Source of the DNA: Chromobacterium sp. IIBBL 290-4 | GTDB lineage: Bacteria > Pseudomonadota > Gammaproteobacteria > Burkholderiales > Chromobacteriaceae | DNA length: 64,000 nt | Direction: 5' to 3' | NCBI RefSeq assembly: GCF_024207115.1 | Contig: NZ_CP100128.1 | Span: forward strand, 4,712,001-4,776,000 | Part shown: positions 41,732-52,168 of the stretch, one piece after another | Position numbering within the stretch: position 1 is the first letter of the stretch | How the letters are laid out: every line of letters begins with the position of its first letter | Notes under the pieces: generated by a model | Database searches by the model: none | Told to the model about the DNA's origin: nothing | The model's input: only the letters and a program-made list of their open reading frames with translations | Made by a program: the position numbers and the translations under genes

Positions 41732-42832
41732 CTAAGCGATCAGCGGCCGCAAACGCTTGCGGGCCTCTCGCAGCATGGACACGGTATCGTCCCAGCCCAC
41801 GCAGGGGTCGGTGACCGAGCAACCGTAACGCAGCAGGCTTTGGTCGGCCGGGATATCCTGCCGGCCGGCCTCGATGAAGCTTTCTATCATCACGCCGCGG
41901 ATGCTGCGGTTGCCATGGACAATTTGTCCCACCACATCAGCCAGCACCACCGCTTGGCGTTCGTACTGCTTCGACGAGTTGCCATGCGCGCAGTCCACCA
42001 TGATGACGGGATCGATGGCGTGCTTTTTCATCGCGGCCTCCGCCAGCGCGATGCTGACCGAATCGTAATTGGGCCGCCCGCCACCGCCGCGCAACACCAG
42101 ATGGCAATGCGGATTGCCGCGGCTGCGCACCACCGCCACTTTGCCGTCTCGGTCCGCGCCCAAAAACACATGCGGGCTGCAAGCCGACTGGATGGCGTGC
42201 AGCGCCGTATCCAGCGAGCCATCCGTCCCGTTCTTGAAACCGACGGCGGTTTCCATGCCGGACGCCAGTTCGCGATGGATTTGCGATTCGGTGGTGCGCG
42301 CGCCTATGGCCACCCAGCTCAGCAAGTCGGCCAGATACAGCGGCGACACCGGGTCCAGCGCCTCGCCGGCCAGCGGCACGCCCAGCTCGCTCGCCGCCAG
42401 CAGGAAGCGCCTGGCCATATGCATGCCCTCTTCCACGCAGCAGCTGTCGTCCATATAAGGATCGTTGATCAACCCTTTCCAGCCCACCGTGGTCCGCGGC
42501 TTTTCGAAATAAGCGCGCATCACGATCAGCAAGGTGTCGCCCAGCTCCGCCGACAAGTCAGCCAGCCGGCGCGCGTAATCCAGTCCGGCCTGCGTGTCGT
42601 GTATGGAGCACGGCCCCACCACCACCAGCCAGCGCGGATCGTTGCCGGCAAGCGCCTGCCGCACCGCCAGCCTGCCCAGACGCGCCTGCCGCGCGGCCTC
42701 CGGCGTCATCGGCAGGCGGGCCAGCAGCTCGCCGGGGCTGGGCATGCTGTGATAGCTCGCATTGGTGGCAGACAGCTCGGATGCCAGCGCGGCCTCGCGC
42801 GCGCTGGCCGGCAGGCCGACAAGCTGGTTCAT
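41732..42832 (-). CDS. 3-deoxy-7-phosphoheptulonate (DAHP) synthase of the siderophore operon
   Basis: 366 residues from ATG 42832 (ggagat ribosome site). Class I (AroF/G/H) motifs: VVVGPCSIHD, RAYFEKPRTTVGWKGLINDP, GARTTESQIHRELASG, GFKNGTDGS, MVDCAHGNSSK, GVMIESF. It condenses phosphoenolpyruvate and erythrose-4-phosphate, the first step towards chorismate. It lies after entC-entE-entB-entA in the same direction, so it is probably co-induced under iron starvation to boost the chorismate supply. A dedicated copy escaping normal aromatic feedback is plausible but not shown by sequence. Confidence 0.92.
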   Translation of the reverse strand: MNQLVGLPASAREAALASELSATNASYHSMPSPGELLARLPMTPEAARQARLGRLAVRQALAGNDPRWLVVVGPCSIHDTQAGLDYARRLADLSAELGDTLLIVMRAYFEKPRTTVGWKGLINDPYMDDSCCVEEGMHMARRFLLAASELGVPLAGEALDPVSPLYLADLLSWVAIGARTTESQIHRELASGMETAVGFKNGTDGSLDTALHAIQSACSPHVFLGADRDGKVAVVRSRGNPHCHLVLRGGGGRPNYDSVSIALAEAAMKKHAIDPVIMVDCAHGNSSKQYERQAVVLADVVGQIVHGNRSIRGVMIESFIEAGRQDIPADQSLLRYGCSVTDPCVGWDDTVSMLREARKRLRPLIA

Positions 42833-42936
42833 GGAATATCTCCGCAGTGGGCCGCGGCGCCGGATCCAGAGCCGGCGGCCGCGGCAAGGGGCGATATGGC
42901 AAGCATATCGCCTTGAAGTTTGATAAAAGCGATGCC

Positions 42937-43698
42937 TCAGGCGCCCAGCGTGGCGCCGCCATCCACCACCAGGTCCTGCATGGTGAGATGGCCGGCGAGC
43001 GGCGAAGCCAGGAACAGCACGGAGGCGGCCACATCGTCGGGGCGCGCCAGCTTGCCGAGCGGAATGCCCACCCAATAAGACTCCGGCCTGCCGGCGATGG
43101 TGCGCGCCTCGCCGCTGTCATCGGCCCACATGCCGCGCAGCATCGGCGTATCGGTGGAGCCCGGCGACACCAGATTGCAGCGCACACCATAGGGCGCCAG
43201 CTCCAGCGCCACAATGCGGCTCATCGTGGCCATGGCGGCCTTGCTGGCCGAATAGGCCGCCAGCCCCAAGCGCGGCACATGCGCGGAGTTGGAGGCGATA
43301 TTGACGATGGCGCCGGCCCGCCGCCGCTTGAAGTGCGGCAGCAGTTCGCGCAATAAATGGAAGGGGCCGTCGACATTGACCGCAAAGCACAAACGCCAGT
43401 CCTCCAGCGACAGCGCATCGGCATGTCCCTGCCTCAACACGCCGGCGGCGTTGATCAGCACGTCCGGCAGCGCCTCCTCAACTTCCAGGCGTCGGCACAG
43501 CTCGCCCACTTGGGCCGGGTCGGCGATGTCCAGCGCGATGCGCCGCCTGCCATCGAGACGCTCGTCGCCGGCAAACTGCTTGTCCAGCTCGATCACTTCC
43601 GCGCCGGCCTCAGCAAAGGCAGCGGCGATGGCCGCGCCTATGCCCTGGGCCGCGCCGGTCACCCACACCCGCTGCCCGGCAAAATCCAGTTTCAACAT
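42937..43698 (-). CDS. entA: 2,3-dihydro-2,3-dihydroxybenzoate dehydrogenase
   Basis: 253 residues, short-chain dehydrogenase fold: Rossmann [42 protein letters not shown], and catalytic YSASKAA with Tyr and Lys. It oxidises 2,3-dihydro-2,3-dihydroxybenzoate to 2,3-dihydroxybenzoate using NAD. The context after entB and entE secures the specific role. Three bases separate it from the entB stop. Confidence 0.92.
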   Translation of the reverse strand: MLKLDFAGQRVWVTGAAQGIGAAIAAAFAEAGAEVIELDKQFAGDERLDGRRRIALDIADPAQVGELCRRLEVEEALPDVLINAAGVLRQGHADALSLEDWRLCFAVNVDGPFHLLRELLPHFKRRRAGAIVNIASNSAHVPRLGLAAYSASKAAMATMSRIVALELAPYGVRCNLVSPGSTDTPMLRGMWADDSGEARTIAGRPESYWVGIPLGKLARPDDVAASVLFLASPLAGHLTMQDLVVDGGATLGA

Positions 43699-43701
43699 GC
43701 C

Positions 43702-44574
43702 CTACGCCGCCTCCGCCACTTGCGGAGCGATCAGCCCCCACCAGCCATCCAACGACGGATCGCGGGCCAGATCTTCGAAACTCACCTTGATGCCCAAAGC
43801 CTGCCAGCGGGCCACCAGGGCCATCACCTGCACCGAGTCCAAACCATAGTCGATCAGGTTGTCCTCTCCCGCCAGGCTATCGTCGCCATCCTCCAGCACG
43901 GCCAGCACCTGCGCCTTCAGCCAATCGCGCGTCGGCTTGTCGGCGGCCACCGCCAGCTCGGCATGGGAGATCACCTTGCCGCAGCGCGTGGCCACATAGC
44001 GCAAGGCCATGCGGTGCTCTTCCTCGCTGAAATCCGCCACGGCGTCGCCCACCAGGAAAGCCTGGATGTCGCGCATGAAGGCGTCCGCCGCCGTCATCAT
44101 GCAGCCGATGTGGGCGTACACGCCGCAAATCAGCAGTTGGTCGCGGCCCCAGGCCTGCATGCGCTCTTGCAGATCGCTGCGCTGGAAAGCGCTGTAACGC
44201 CATTTGTCCAGCACGATGTCGCCTTCGCGCGGCGCCAGCTCCGGCGTCACCGCCTGCTGGGCCGGTTCGGCGCGGGTCAGGCCCGGCCCCCACATATCGT
44301 TGAGCAAGGCGCGGTCTTGCGCGCTTTGCTCGGTGGGCTGCGCGGTATACACCACCGGCACGCCGTGGCGGTCGGCCCACTGCCGCAAATCAGCGATGCG
44401 GGCGATCAATTGCTTGGCCAACGCGCTGTCCGGCCCGTAAAAAGCCAGGAAATAGCGCTGCATATCGTGAATCAACAACACTGCGCGCGATGGTTCCAAA
44501 CGCCAATCGGTCTTGTTGGCGGGAAAATCGGCCGCTTGCGGCAAAGCGTACGCGTCTAAAGAGGGAATGCTCAT
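43702..44574 (-). CDS. entB: isochorismatase with aryl carrier domain
   Basis: 290 residues. The N-terminal isochorismatase domain (~1-210) shows [12 protein letters not shown] with catalytic Asp, the [13 protein letters not shown]ys and [18 protein letters not shown]. The C-terminal carrier (~215-290) has [12 protein letters not shown], whose Ser accepts phosphopantetheine. It hydrolyses isochorismate and then carries 2,3-dihydroxybenzoate for condensation. Full EntB length (285 in E. coli). Confidence 0.95.
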   Translation of the reverse strand: MSIPSLDAYALPQAADFPANKTDWRLEPSRAVLLIHDMQRYFLAFYGPDSALAKQLIARIADLRQWADRHGVPVVYTAQPTEQSAQDRALLNDMWGPGLTRAEPAQQAVTPELAPREGDIVLDKWRYSAFQRSDLQERMQAWGRDQLLICGVYAHIGCMMTAADAFMRDIQAFLVGDAVADFSEEEHRMALRYVATRCGKVISHAELAVAADKPTRDWLKAQVLAVLEDGDDSLAGEDNLIDYGLDSVQVMALVARWQALGIKVSFEDLARDPSLDGWWGLIAPQVAEAA

Positions 44575-44582
44575 TGCTTGTC

Positions 44583-46187
44583 TCAGGCTGAAACCGCCGC
44601 GGCCAGGTTTTGGCGCAGCGTTTGTTTGTCAATCTTGCCGACGTGGGTCAGCGGCAGGCTGGCCACCAGCTCCACGCGGTCGGGAATTTTGTAATCGGCC
44701 ACGCCCAGTTCGCGCAGGAATCGGCGCAAGGCCACGGCCTTCAGGCCATCGCCGCGCGGCACGATGTAGACGCAGCTTTTCTCGCCCAGCAGCGCGTCCG
44801 GCATCGCCACCAAGGCGGCCTGCGCCACCTGTGGATGGCGCAGCAGCAGGTGTTCGATTTCCTCGGCGGCGATTTTTTCGCCGCCGCGGTTGACCTGGTC
44901 CTTGACCCGGCCCACCACGCGCAGATAACCCTGTTCGTCCCGCACCACCATGTCGCCGGAGTAATAGAAGCCGTCCTGATCGAAGGCGCGGGCATTGTGC
45001 TCCGGGCTCTGGAAATAACCTTGGAAGGTATACGGTCCGCGCGTGGCCAGCATGCCCGGCTCGCCTGGCGGCACCGGATAGCCGGCCTCGTCCACCACCT
45101 TGACTTCGTCGCCGTCGCTCATCGGCCGGCCCTGGGTGCCGAATATCTTGTCGTCGCCGTCGTCCAGGCGGGTGTAGTTAACCAATCCCTCGGCCATGCC
45201 GAACACCTGCTGCAAACGGCAACCCAATACCTGCGGCACTTGCCGCGCGGTGGATTCGGCAAAGCTCGCGCCGCCCACTTGCAACAGCTTCAGGCTGGCG
45301 AGACGATGCGCCTGCCCCGGCGCCGCCTGCAGCCACAAGGCCACGGCGGGCGGCACCAGCGCGGCGATATCCACCTGATGCCGCTCTATCAAGGCGAAGC
45401 AGCTCAACGGCTCCGGACTGGGCGCCAACACCACCGCGCCGCCGGCATGGAACACGCCCAGCGCGCCCGGCGAGCTGAGCGGGAAATTGTGCGGCGCCGG
45501 CAAGGCGCACAAGAAACGGGTATGCGGTCCCAGCTCGCAGATTTCCGCGCTGCGGCGCACGCTGTAGAAGTAATCGTTGTGGGTGCGCGGAATCAGCTTG
45601 GGCGTGCCGGTGCTGCCGCCGGACAGTTGGAAGAACGCCACCTCGTCAGCCGCGCTGGGGCCGGCGGTGTCCGGCAGCTCGGCATCGCGCTGCAAAATAT
45701 CATCCAGGCCATCGCCCAACAGCGCTACCGTGGACAAGCCCGGCGAGCGCTGGCGCAGCTCGTCAATGAAGGCATCGCCGGCGAACAAGGGATGGCGGCG
45801 ATCCGCTATCAGCAAACGCGGCTGGATCTGGTCCGCGTAGCCGGCAAGCTCCAGCCTTTGATGGCTGAATAAGGCATTGACCGGCGCCGCGCCGATGCGC
45901 AGCAGGGCGAACAGCGTCACATAGAATTCCGCGGCATTGGGCAATTGCACCAGGGCGGTGTCATGCCGGCCAACGCCCTGGCTCAGCAGCCAGGCGGCCA
46001 GATTGCGCGACTGGCGATCCAGCTCGGCGTAGCTCAGCGTCCTTTCGCCGCAGATCACGGCGGGCGCATCCGGCCGCAGCCGGCTGTGGCGCGCCAGCAT
46101 TTCGCTCAGCGGCAAATCCGTCCAGTAGCCGGCCGCGCGATATTGATCCGCCAATGCTTGCGGCCAACGGGTGTAAGGAATGCTCAT
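44583..46187 (-). CDS. entE: 2,3-dihydroxybenzoate-AMP ligase
   Basis: 534 residues from ATG 46187, overlapping the entC stop (ATGA). Adenylation motifs: [20 protein letters not shown] (A3), [21 protein letters not shown] (A7), [20 protein letters not shown] (A8) and [16 protein letters not shown] (A10 Lys). It activates 2,3-dihydroxybenzoate and loads it on the EntB carrier. Length matches EntE/DhbE. Confidence 0.95.
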   Translation of the reverse strand: MSIPYTRWPQALADQYRAAGYWTDLPLSEMLARHSRLRPDAPAVICGERTLSYAELDRQSRNLAAWLLSQGVGRHDTALVQLPNAAEFYVTLFALLRIGAAPVNALFSHQRLELAGYADQIQPRLLIADRRHPLFAGDAFIDELRQRSPGLSTVALLGDGLDDILQRDAELPDTAGPSAADEVAFFQLSGGSTGTPKLIPRTHNDYFYSVRRSAEICELGPHTRFLCALPAPHNFPLSSPGALGVFHAGGAVVLAPSPEPLSCFALIERHQVDIAALVPPAVALWLQAAPGQAHRLASLKLLQVGGASFAESTARQVPQVLGCRLQQVFGMAEGLVNYTRLDDGDDKIFGTQGRPMSDGDEVKVVDEAGYPVPPGEPGMLATRGPYTFQGYFQSPEHNARAFDQDGFYYSGDMVVRDEQGYLRVVGRVKDQVNRGGEKIAAEEIEHLLLRHPQVAQAALVAMPDALLGEKSCVYIVPRGDGLKAVALRRFLRELGVADYKIPDRVELVASLPLTHVGKIDKQTLRQNLAAAVSA

Positions 46188-47350
46188 GCCAATGCCTCCG
46201 CCGCGGTCAGCCCGAAAGCGCCCAGCATGGTGCCCAGCTTGGCCTGGGTTTCCGCCCACTCCGCCTCAGGCGACGAGGCCTCGACAATGCCCGCTCCGGC
46301 AAACAGCCGGACGGTTTCCTGCTGGATGGTGGCGCAGCGTATGGTGACGACCCACTCGCCGTCGCCATGCTCGTCGCACCAGCCCACCATGCCGCTGAAC
46401 ACGCCGCGTTCGAAAGGCTCGATCAGATTGATCAGCTTGCGCGACAGCGCTGTCGGATAGCCGCAAACCGCCGGCGTGGGATGCAGTTGGCAAGCCAGCC
46501 CCAGCGACGACGACGCGCCATCCGCCAGCTCGCCATCGATGCGGGTGCCCAGATGCCACATGGCGCTGGTGCTCAGCAAATTAGGCGCTGCCGGCACGTC
46601 CAGCGCCTGGCAATGCGGCGCCAGCACGCGGCGGATTTCATCTATCACCAGGCTGTGCTCGTAGTGGTCCTTGGCCGAAGCCAGCAAATCCGCGCCGACG
46701 GCCTCGTCCTGCGCGGCATCGGCCTGGCGCTTGGCCGAGCCGGCCAGCGGGAAGGTCAGGATCTGCTTGCCTGACTTGCGCAGCAGCAACTCCGGACTGA
46801 CGCCGATCAGCGAGCTGCCGTCCAGCATAGGCAGCCGGAACTGGTAGCCATGCGGATTTTGCCGGCACAGCGCGTCGAAAATCGCATCCACCGCCACCGG
46901 TTGGGCGAAACGCAGCTCGCAAATGCGCGACAGCACGGCCTTTTTGATCTCGCTGTGCTGGAAGTTGGCGATGGCCTGGCGCACGGCGGCCTTGAAGCCT
47001 TGCTCGTCCGGCATGCTGCTGGCACGCACCACTTCGCCGCGCGCCGCCTTGCCGGCCATGGCTGCGGCCAGCCGTTCGGCGCGGTCGAAGAAGCGCGCCT
47101 CATGCGGTATGAACAGCTGCGAGGGCTGGTCCAGGTCGAAAGGAATCGCGCCCATCAAGACCGGCTGCGCGATGCCGGCGGCGCGGGCCGCGCCAAACGC
47201 GGCGGCGACATGGCTGTCGAATCCGCCATCGCCTGCGGGTGTGTTGAGCCGCCTGAAAATACCGGAAGCTCGAAGACTGCGGTGGCCGGACAAAAACAGG
47301 TATTCATCTTGTCCAGCCTGCTGGCCGGAGGTGGAAGTCTGCGGATGCAT
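46184..47350 (-). CDS. entC: isochorismate synthase
   Basis: 388 residues from ATG 47350, close after the Fur box; the longer open frame would run through it. Chorismate-binding motifs: [88 protein letters not shown]. It converts chorismate to isochorismate, the entry step of the siderophore. First gene of the entC-entE-entB-entA-DAHP synthase operon. Confidence 0.95.
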   Translation of the reverse strand: MHPQTSTSGQQAGQDEYLFLSGHRSLRASGIFRRLNTPAGDGGFDSHVAAAFGAARAAGIAQPVLMGAIPFDLDQPSQLFIPHEARFFDRAERLAAAMAGKAARGEVVRASSMPDEQGFKAAVRQAIANFQHSEIKKAVLSRICELRFAQPVAVDAIFDALCRQNPHGYQFRLPMLDGSSLIGVSPELLLRKSGKQILTFPLAGSAKRQADAAQDEAVGADLLASAKDHYEHSLVIDEIRRVLAPHCQALDVPAAPNLLSTSAMWHLGTRIDGELADGASSSLGLACQLHPTPAVCGYPTALSRKLINLIEPFERGVFSGMVGWCDEHGDGEWVVTIRCATIQQETVRLFAGAGIVEASSPEAEWAETQAKLGTMLGAFGLTAAEALA

Positions 47351-47382
47351 GGAATAGTCCATTATGCGATTGCACATCACTT

Positions 47383-47401
47383 GATAATGATAATAATTAT
47401 C
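47383..47401 (-). promoter_or_regulatory. Fur box upstream of entC
   Basis: GATAATGATAATAATTATC matches the 19-base Fur consensus closely and lies 33 bases before the entC start. It indicates iron repression of the biosynthesis operon. Confidence 0.85.
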
Positions 47402-47666
47402 ATTCAATCTATATCTTGCGCCGCTGAATGTCAATAGCAATCAAACACAGTCATTTACATTCCAATATCACGCCCCTCCTGCTTCGCCGCACAGCCCGCG
47501 CTCCACAAGGCCGGGAGCGCGGCGTCAACACCCCGCAAGCAGGACTCAGCCAGCCCTGCTGCGCAACGCTGTGCAAGCTTAGCGTCGCCGACCAATCGCG
47601 AAGCTCGGCGGCGCCGAAACAAAGAGACGCCGCGCGGGATCAGGCCTTGTCGCGGCGTGCTGGACG
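47402..47666. other. spacer between entC promoter and efflux operon
   Basis: No gene seen apart from the terminator of the efflux operon at its right end. Short plus-strand frames here are unconvincing. Confidence 0.5.
47612..47658 (-). terminator. terminator of the RND efflux operon
   Basis: On the minus strand ACGCCGCG (from 47658) pairs with CGCGGCGT (47627-47634), followed by the T-rich CTCTTTGTTTC. It begins 9 bases after the outer-membrane factor stop. Confidence 0.7.
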
Positions 47667-49040
47667 CTAGCCTCCGCCGCCCAGCGCCCGATACAACACC
47701 GCCATGTTCTCCGCCTCGACCAGGCTGGCGCTGACCCACTGCTGGCGCGCGGATTGCGCGGCGCGCTGCGCCTCCAGCAGGCTCAGATAGCCATCCAGCC
47801 CCTGCCGATAACGCGCCTCCGCCAGCCGCAGCGAGCTTTCCGCGCTGGCAAGCGATGCCTGCCGCGCCTGCTTTTCCTCCGCCAGCGCCTGGCGCTGGCT
47901 CAAGGCGTCTGCCACCTCGCGGAATCCATTCTGCAAAGCTTTCTCATAGGCGGCCAGCGCCGCCAGCCGCTGCGCTTCCGCCTGATCTACTCCGGCCTTG
48001 GCCGCGCCGCCATCCAACAAGGGCAAGCTCGCGTCCAACGCCCAGCTCAACGCGCGCGCGGGAGTATTCAACAAGCTGGCCAGCGTTACGCCGCTCAGTC
48101 CTGAGCTGGCGCTAAGCCCCAGCTTGGGCCATAGGCCCGCCCGCGCGGCGTCCACGTCGGCATGGGCGGCCCGCAGCAAATTCTCCGCCTGGCGAACATC
48201 CGGCCGGCGCAGCAAAGCATCGGCCGGCGCGTCCACCGGCAGCGCCGCCAGCGTGTAGGGCTTGTCCTCCAGCGCCGCCGGCAAGCGCGCCTGCTCCAAC
48301 TCCGCGCCGACCAGCAATTGCAGCGCCAAGCGGTCCCGCTCCGCCAGCCCCTGGTAGCGGGCGACATCGGCCCGCGCCTGCTGCCGCACCGTTTCCATGG
48401 AGCTGACATCGAGCGCGGAAGACGCGCCCAGCCGCAGCCGCTCGCGCGTCAAGGCCAGCGAGCGCTCGGCGCTTTGCAGCGTCGCCCGCGCCGCGGCCAG
48501 CTGGCTGCGGTCGGCGGCCAATGCCAGGTAAGCGTTGGCGGTTTCCGCGATCAGGCTGACCCGCGCCGCCTGCGCGCCGGCCTCGCTGGCCAGATAGCGT
48601 TGCCATTGCGCGTCGCTCAAGCTCCGCACCCGGCCGAACAGGTCCAGCTCGAACGCGCTGACGCCCAAGCCGGCGCTGACCCCGCGGCTGTCCACCGCCA
48701 ACGACGGATCGCCGCCGCGGGTCAGCTGGCGGTTGGCGTTGCCCTGCAGCTGCACGGTCGGCAGCCGCGCCGCGTTCTGTATCCGGTACTGCGCCCGCGC
48801 CGCCTGGACATTGGCGACGGCCGCGCGCAAATCGCGGTTGTTGGCCAAGGCCTGGGCGATGGTTTCGCGCAGGCCGTCGTCGACGAAGAAGCGCCGCCAG
48901 GCCACATCCGCCAGCCAGCCCTCCGCGTCCGCCGCCGGCCAATGCGCCGGCACCGGCGCGGCGGGCCGTTGGTAATCCGGCTGCGGCGACGCGCAGCCAA
49001 CCAAAACCGCGCCCATCAATAAGCAGAAAACTCGTTTCAT
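47667..49040 (-). CDS. outer-membrane efflux lipoprotein (OprM/TolC class)
   Basis: 457 residues from ATG 49040, overlapping the RND gene stop (ATGA). Lipobox LVGC (CLLMGAVLVGCASP). The typical OEP repeats follow: RDLRAAVANVQAARAQYRIQ, FELDLFGRVRSLSDA, RLRLGASSALDVSSMETVRQ, then a second copy with RYRQGLDGYLSLLEAQRA. The outer-membrane channel of the tripartite pump encoded here. Confidence 0.93.
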   Translation of the reverse strand: MKRVFCLLMGAVLVGCASPQPDYQRPAAPVPAHWPAADAEGWLADVAWRRFFVDDGLRETIAQALANNRDLRAAVANVQAARAQYRIQNAARLPTVQLQGNANRQLTRGGDPSLAVDSRGVSAGLGVSAFELDLFGRVRSLSDAQWQRYLASEAGAQAARVSLIAETANAYLALAADRSQLAAARATLQSAERSLALTRERLRLGASSALDVSSMETVRQQARADVARYQGLAERDRLALQLLVGAELEQARLPAALEDKPYTLAALPVDAPADALLRRPDVRQAENLLRAAHADVDAARAGLWPKLGLSASSGLSGVTLASLLNTPARALSWALDASLPLLDGGAAKAGVDQAEAQRLAALAAYEKALQNGFREVADALSQRQALAEEKQARQASLASAESSLRLAEARYRQGLDGYLSLLEAQRAAQSARQQWVSASLVEAENMAVLYRALGGGG

Positions 49041-52000
49041 GGCCGCGCCTCCGCCAGCTTCACACGTCGCGCTGCGACGCGTCCGGCCAGGCCCCGGATC
49101 AACACATGCGCCAGCGGCACGAAGAACAGCGTCAGCACGGTGGCGGACAACACGCCGCCCAACACCGCCGCGCCGATGGCGTTCTGGCTGCCGGCTCCGG
49201 GCCCGCCGGCCCAGACCAGCGGCGCCACGCCGAAGCCGAAGGCCAGCGAGGTCATCAGTATCGGCCGCAGCCGCTGGCGGGCGGCGTCCAGCGCCGCGTC
49301 CAGCGGAGCCGCGCCGCGCCGGATCGCCGCTTCGGCGAACTCGATGATCAGAATCGCGTTCTTGGCCGACAGGCCTATCGTCGTCAACAGCCCCACCTGG
49401 AAATAGATGTCGTTGGCCAGGCCGCGCGCCATCACCGCCAATACCGCGCCAAGCACGCCCAGCGGAATCGCCGTCATCGCGGCGCAGGGCACCAGCCAGC
49501 TTTCGTACAGCGCCGCCAGGCACAGGAAGACAAACAGGATGGACACCGCGTACAGCAACGGCGTCTGGCCGCTGGACAGCCGGTCCTGGTAGGACAGGCC
49601 GCTCCATTCGTATTGGGTGCCCGGCAGCTTGCCGGCGATCGCCTCCACCGCCCGCATCGCCTCGCCGGAGCTGATTCCGGCGGCGGCCGAGCCCGACAGC
49701 GGCAACGCCGGCAGGCCGTTGTAGCGGTTCAGCTGCGCCGGGCCGTATTCCCAGCGCGCGCGGGCGAAAGCGGAAAACGGCGTCATCATGCCGTCCGCGC
49801 CGCGGACAAACCACAGGCCCAGGTCCTCGGGCTTGGAACGGTAAGGCGCGTCGGCCTGCATCATCACTTTCTTCACCCGGCCGCGGTCGATGAAATCATT
49901 GATGTAGCGCCCGCCCCAGGCCGCGCCCAGCGTGTCGGCGACATTGGCGGGGTCCAGCCCCAGAACGGCCGCCTTGCGCTGGTCCACGTCCAACCGCAAT
50001 TGCGGCTTGTCGTCGGGCGCGCCGGAACGCACCGCGCTCAGCCTGTCGTCGCCCTGCGCGGCCTTCAGCAACTGGTCGCCGGCCTTGGCCAGGACTTCGC
50101 GCCCCACGCCGGACGCGTCCTGCAGCCAGAATTCGAAACCGTTGGTCTGCCCCAGGCCGCCGATGGGCGGCAGCACCATGCCGAACACCTCGGCGTCGCG
50201 CTGCGAAGCCAGCGCGACGGTGGCGCGGTCGGCGATCGCCTGCGCGCTGTTGCCGGCGCCCGACCGCTGCGACCAGTCCTTCAACGCGACGAAGGCCATG
50301 CCGGCGTTCTGGCCGGAGCCGCCGAAGCTGAAGCCGGACAGCATGTACACCGACTCCACATTGGCCTTCTCGGTCTCAAGAAAATGCTTCTCCACCGCGC
50401 GCGCCACCTTGTCGGCGCGCTCGTGAGTGGCGCCAGTAGGCAGCGTGAACTGCACCATCACCGTGCCCTGGTCCTCGTCCGGAATGAAAGCTGTGGGCAG
50501 CTGCGGATACAGCGCGGCCAGTCCGGCGATCAGCGCCAGGTAAACCAGGCCGCCGCGCAATGGGCGGCGCAGCCAGCTTGGCAGCCAGCGGTCGGCATAG
50601 GCCGACTGCAAACGGAGGAAACGGCGCTCAAACGCGGCCAAAGGGCCGCTATCCGATGGCTTTTCCGGCCGCAGCAGCGTCGCGCACAAGGCCGGCGTCA
50701 GCGTCAGCGCAGTCAGCACCGACAGCGCCATCGCCGCGACGATGGTGATCGAAAACTGGCGGTAGATGACGCCGACCGAGCCGCCGAAAAAAGCCATGGG
50801 CAAGAACACCGCCCCCAGCACCAGGCCGATGCCGACCAGCGCGCCGCCGATCTCGCCCATCGAGCGCACGGTGGCCGTATGCGCGTCCACGCCTTGCTCG
50901 TGCATCACCCGCTCAACGTTCTCCACCACCACGATGGCGTCGTCCACCAGCAGGCCGATGGCCAGCACCATGCCGAACAGCGTCAGCGTGTTGATGCCGA
51001 AGCCGGCCGCCGCCAGCACCCCGAAAGTGCCCAGCAGCACCACCGGCACCGTCAGCGCCGGAATCAGCGTCGCGCGCCAGTTGCGCAGGAACACGTACAT
51101 CACCAGCACCACCAGCACCACCGCTTCCAGCAGCGTTTCCATCACCGCGCGTATCGACAGCCGGACGAAATGGGTGGTGTCCTCCGGATAGGCGACGCGG
51201 ATGCCGGGCGGGAAATTGCGCTGCAGCTCGGCGACGCGCGTCTTCACCGCCTCTGCGGTGGCCAGCGCGTTGGCGCCCGGCGCCAGCATCACCGCCAGGC
51301 CGGAGGCCGGATGGCCATTCAGCCGCGAGCTGCTGCTGTAATCCTCCTGTCCCAGCTCCACCCGCGCCACATCGCCCAACCGCACCGCGCCGCCGTCCGG
51401 CAACGCCTTGACCACGATATCGCGGAACTGCTCCGGCGTGGACAGCCGCGACCAGGCCGTCACCATCGCGTTGAGCTGCTGCCCGGCCGGCGACGGCCGA
51501 GCGCCCAGTTCCCCGACAGACACCTCGGTGTTCTGCTTGGAAACGGTGGCGCTGACGTCGGAGGGAATCAGGCCGTAGCTGTTGAGTTTGTGCGGGTCCA
51601 GCCATATCCGCATCGCGTATGGCGCGCCGAAGGCGCGCACCGAGCCGACGCCGTCCACCCGGCTCAGCGGGTCCTGCACATTGCTAGCCAGCCAATCGGC
51701 GATATCGGTGTCGCTGCGTTGGCCGCTGACATCGTAAAAGGAAGCGATCAACAGGAAGTCGCCCTGCATCTTCTGCACCGACAACCCGTTCTGCTGCACT
51801 TGCTGCGGCAGCCGCGCCAGCATCTGGCTGACTTTGTTCTGCACCTGCACCTGGGCAGTGTCGGGATTCGCGCCCTGGCGAAAGGTGAGCATGATCTCGG
51901 CCTGGCCGGACGAGGAGCTGGTGGAGCTGAAGTACATCAGCTTGTCCAGACCCTTCAGCTCTTGCTCCAGCACCTGGATCACGCTGGTCTCCACCACCTG

Positions 52001-52165
52001 GGCGGACGCGCCGGGGTAGCTGGCGCTGACCATCACCGTGGGCGGGGCGATGTCCGGATATTGCGACACCGGCAGCGCGCGCAAGGCGAACAGGCCGGCC
52101 AGCATGATGACGATGGCCAGCACCCAGGCGAAGACCGGGCGGTCTATGAAGAAACGCGCCAGCAT
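49037..52165 (-). CDS. RND transporter of the HAE1 family
   Basis: 1042 residues, full AcrB length. N-terminal FFIDRPVFAWVLAIVIMLAG, porter-domain motifs, central GLLVDDAIVVVENVERV with the proton-relay Asp pair, and second-half MTSLAFGFGVAPLVWAGGPGA. Proton-driven exporter working with the adjacent adaptor and outer-membrane factor. Position between siderophore synthesis and uptake genes, and a Fur box at the operon promoter, suggest siderophore export or recycling. General drug efflux is the alternative. Confidence 0.93.
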   Translation of the reverse strand: MLARFFIDRPVFAWVLAIVIMLAGLFALRALPVSQYPDIAPPTVMVSASYPGASAQVVETSVIQVLEQELKGLDKLMYFSSTSSSSGQAEIMLTFRQGANPDTAQVQVQNKVSQMLARLPQQVQQNGLSVQKMQGDFLLIASFYDVSGQRSDTDIADWLASNVQDPLSRVDGVGSVRAFGAPYAMRIWLDPHKLNSYGLIPSDVSATVSKQNTEVSVGELGARPSPAGQQLNAMVTAWSRLSTPEQFRDIVVKALPDGGAVRLGDVARVELGQEDYSSSSRLNGHPASGLAVMLAPGANALATAEAVKTRVAELQRNFPPGIRVAYPEDTTHFVRLSIRAVMETLLEAVVLVVLVMYVFLRNWRATLIPALTVPVVLLGTFGVLAAAGFGINTLTLFGMVLAIGLLVDDAIVVVENVERVMHEQGVDAHTATVRSMGEIGGALVGIGLVLGAVFLPMAFFGGSVGVIYRQFSITIVAAMALSVLTALTLTPALCATLLRPEKPSDSGPLAAFERRFLRLQSAYADRWLPSWLRRPLRGGLVYLALIAGLAALYPQLPTAFIPDEDQGTVMVQFTLPTGATHERADKVARAVEKHFLETEKANVESVYMLSGFSFGGSGQNAGMAFVALKDWSQRSGAGNSAQAIADRATVALASQRDAEVFGMVLPPIGGLGQTNGFEFWLQDASGVGREVLAKAGDQLLKAAQGDDRLSAVRSGAPDDKPQLRLDVDQRKAAVLGLDPANVADTLGAAWGGRYINDFIDRGRVKKVMMQADAPYRSKPEDLGLWFVRGADGMMTPFSAFARARWEYGPAQLNRYNGLPALPLSGSAAAGISSGEAMRAVEAIAGKLPGTQYEWSGLSYQDRLSSGQTPLLYAVSILFVFLCLAALYESWLVPCAAMTAIPLGVLGAVLAVMARGLANDIYFQVGLLTTIGLSAKNAILIIEFAEAAIRRGAAPLDAALDAARQRLRPILMTSLAFGFGVAPLVWAGGPGAGSQNAIGAAVLGGVLSATVLTLFFVPLAHVLIRGLAGRVAARRVKLAEARP

Positions 52166-52168
52166 CGC

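Noticed and set aside
41447..42916. 489-codon plus-strand frame over the DAHP synthase gene
   Set aside because: Antisense to a clearly conserved enzyme; composition typical of a shadow frame.
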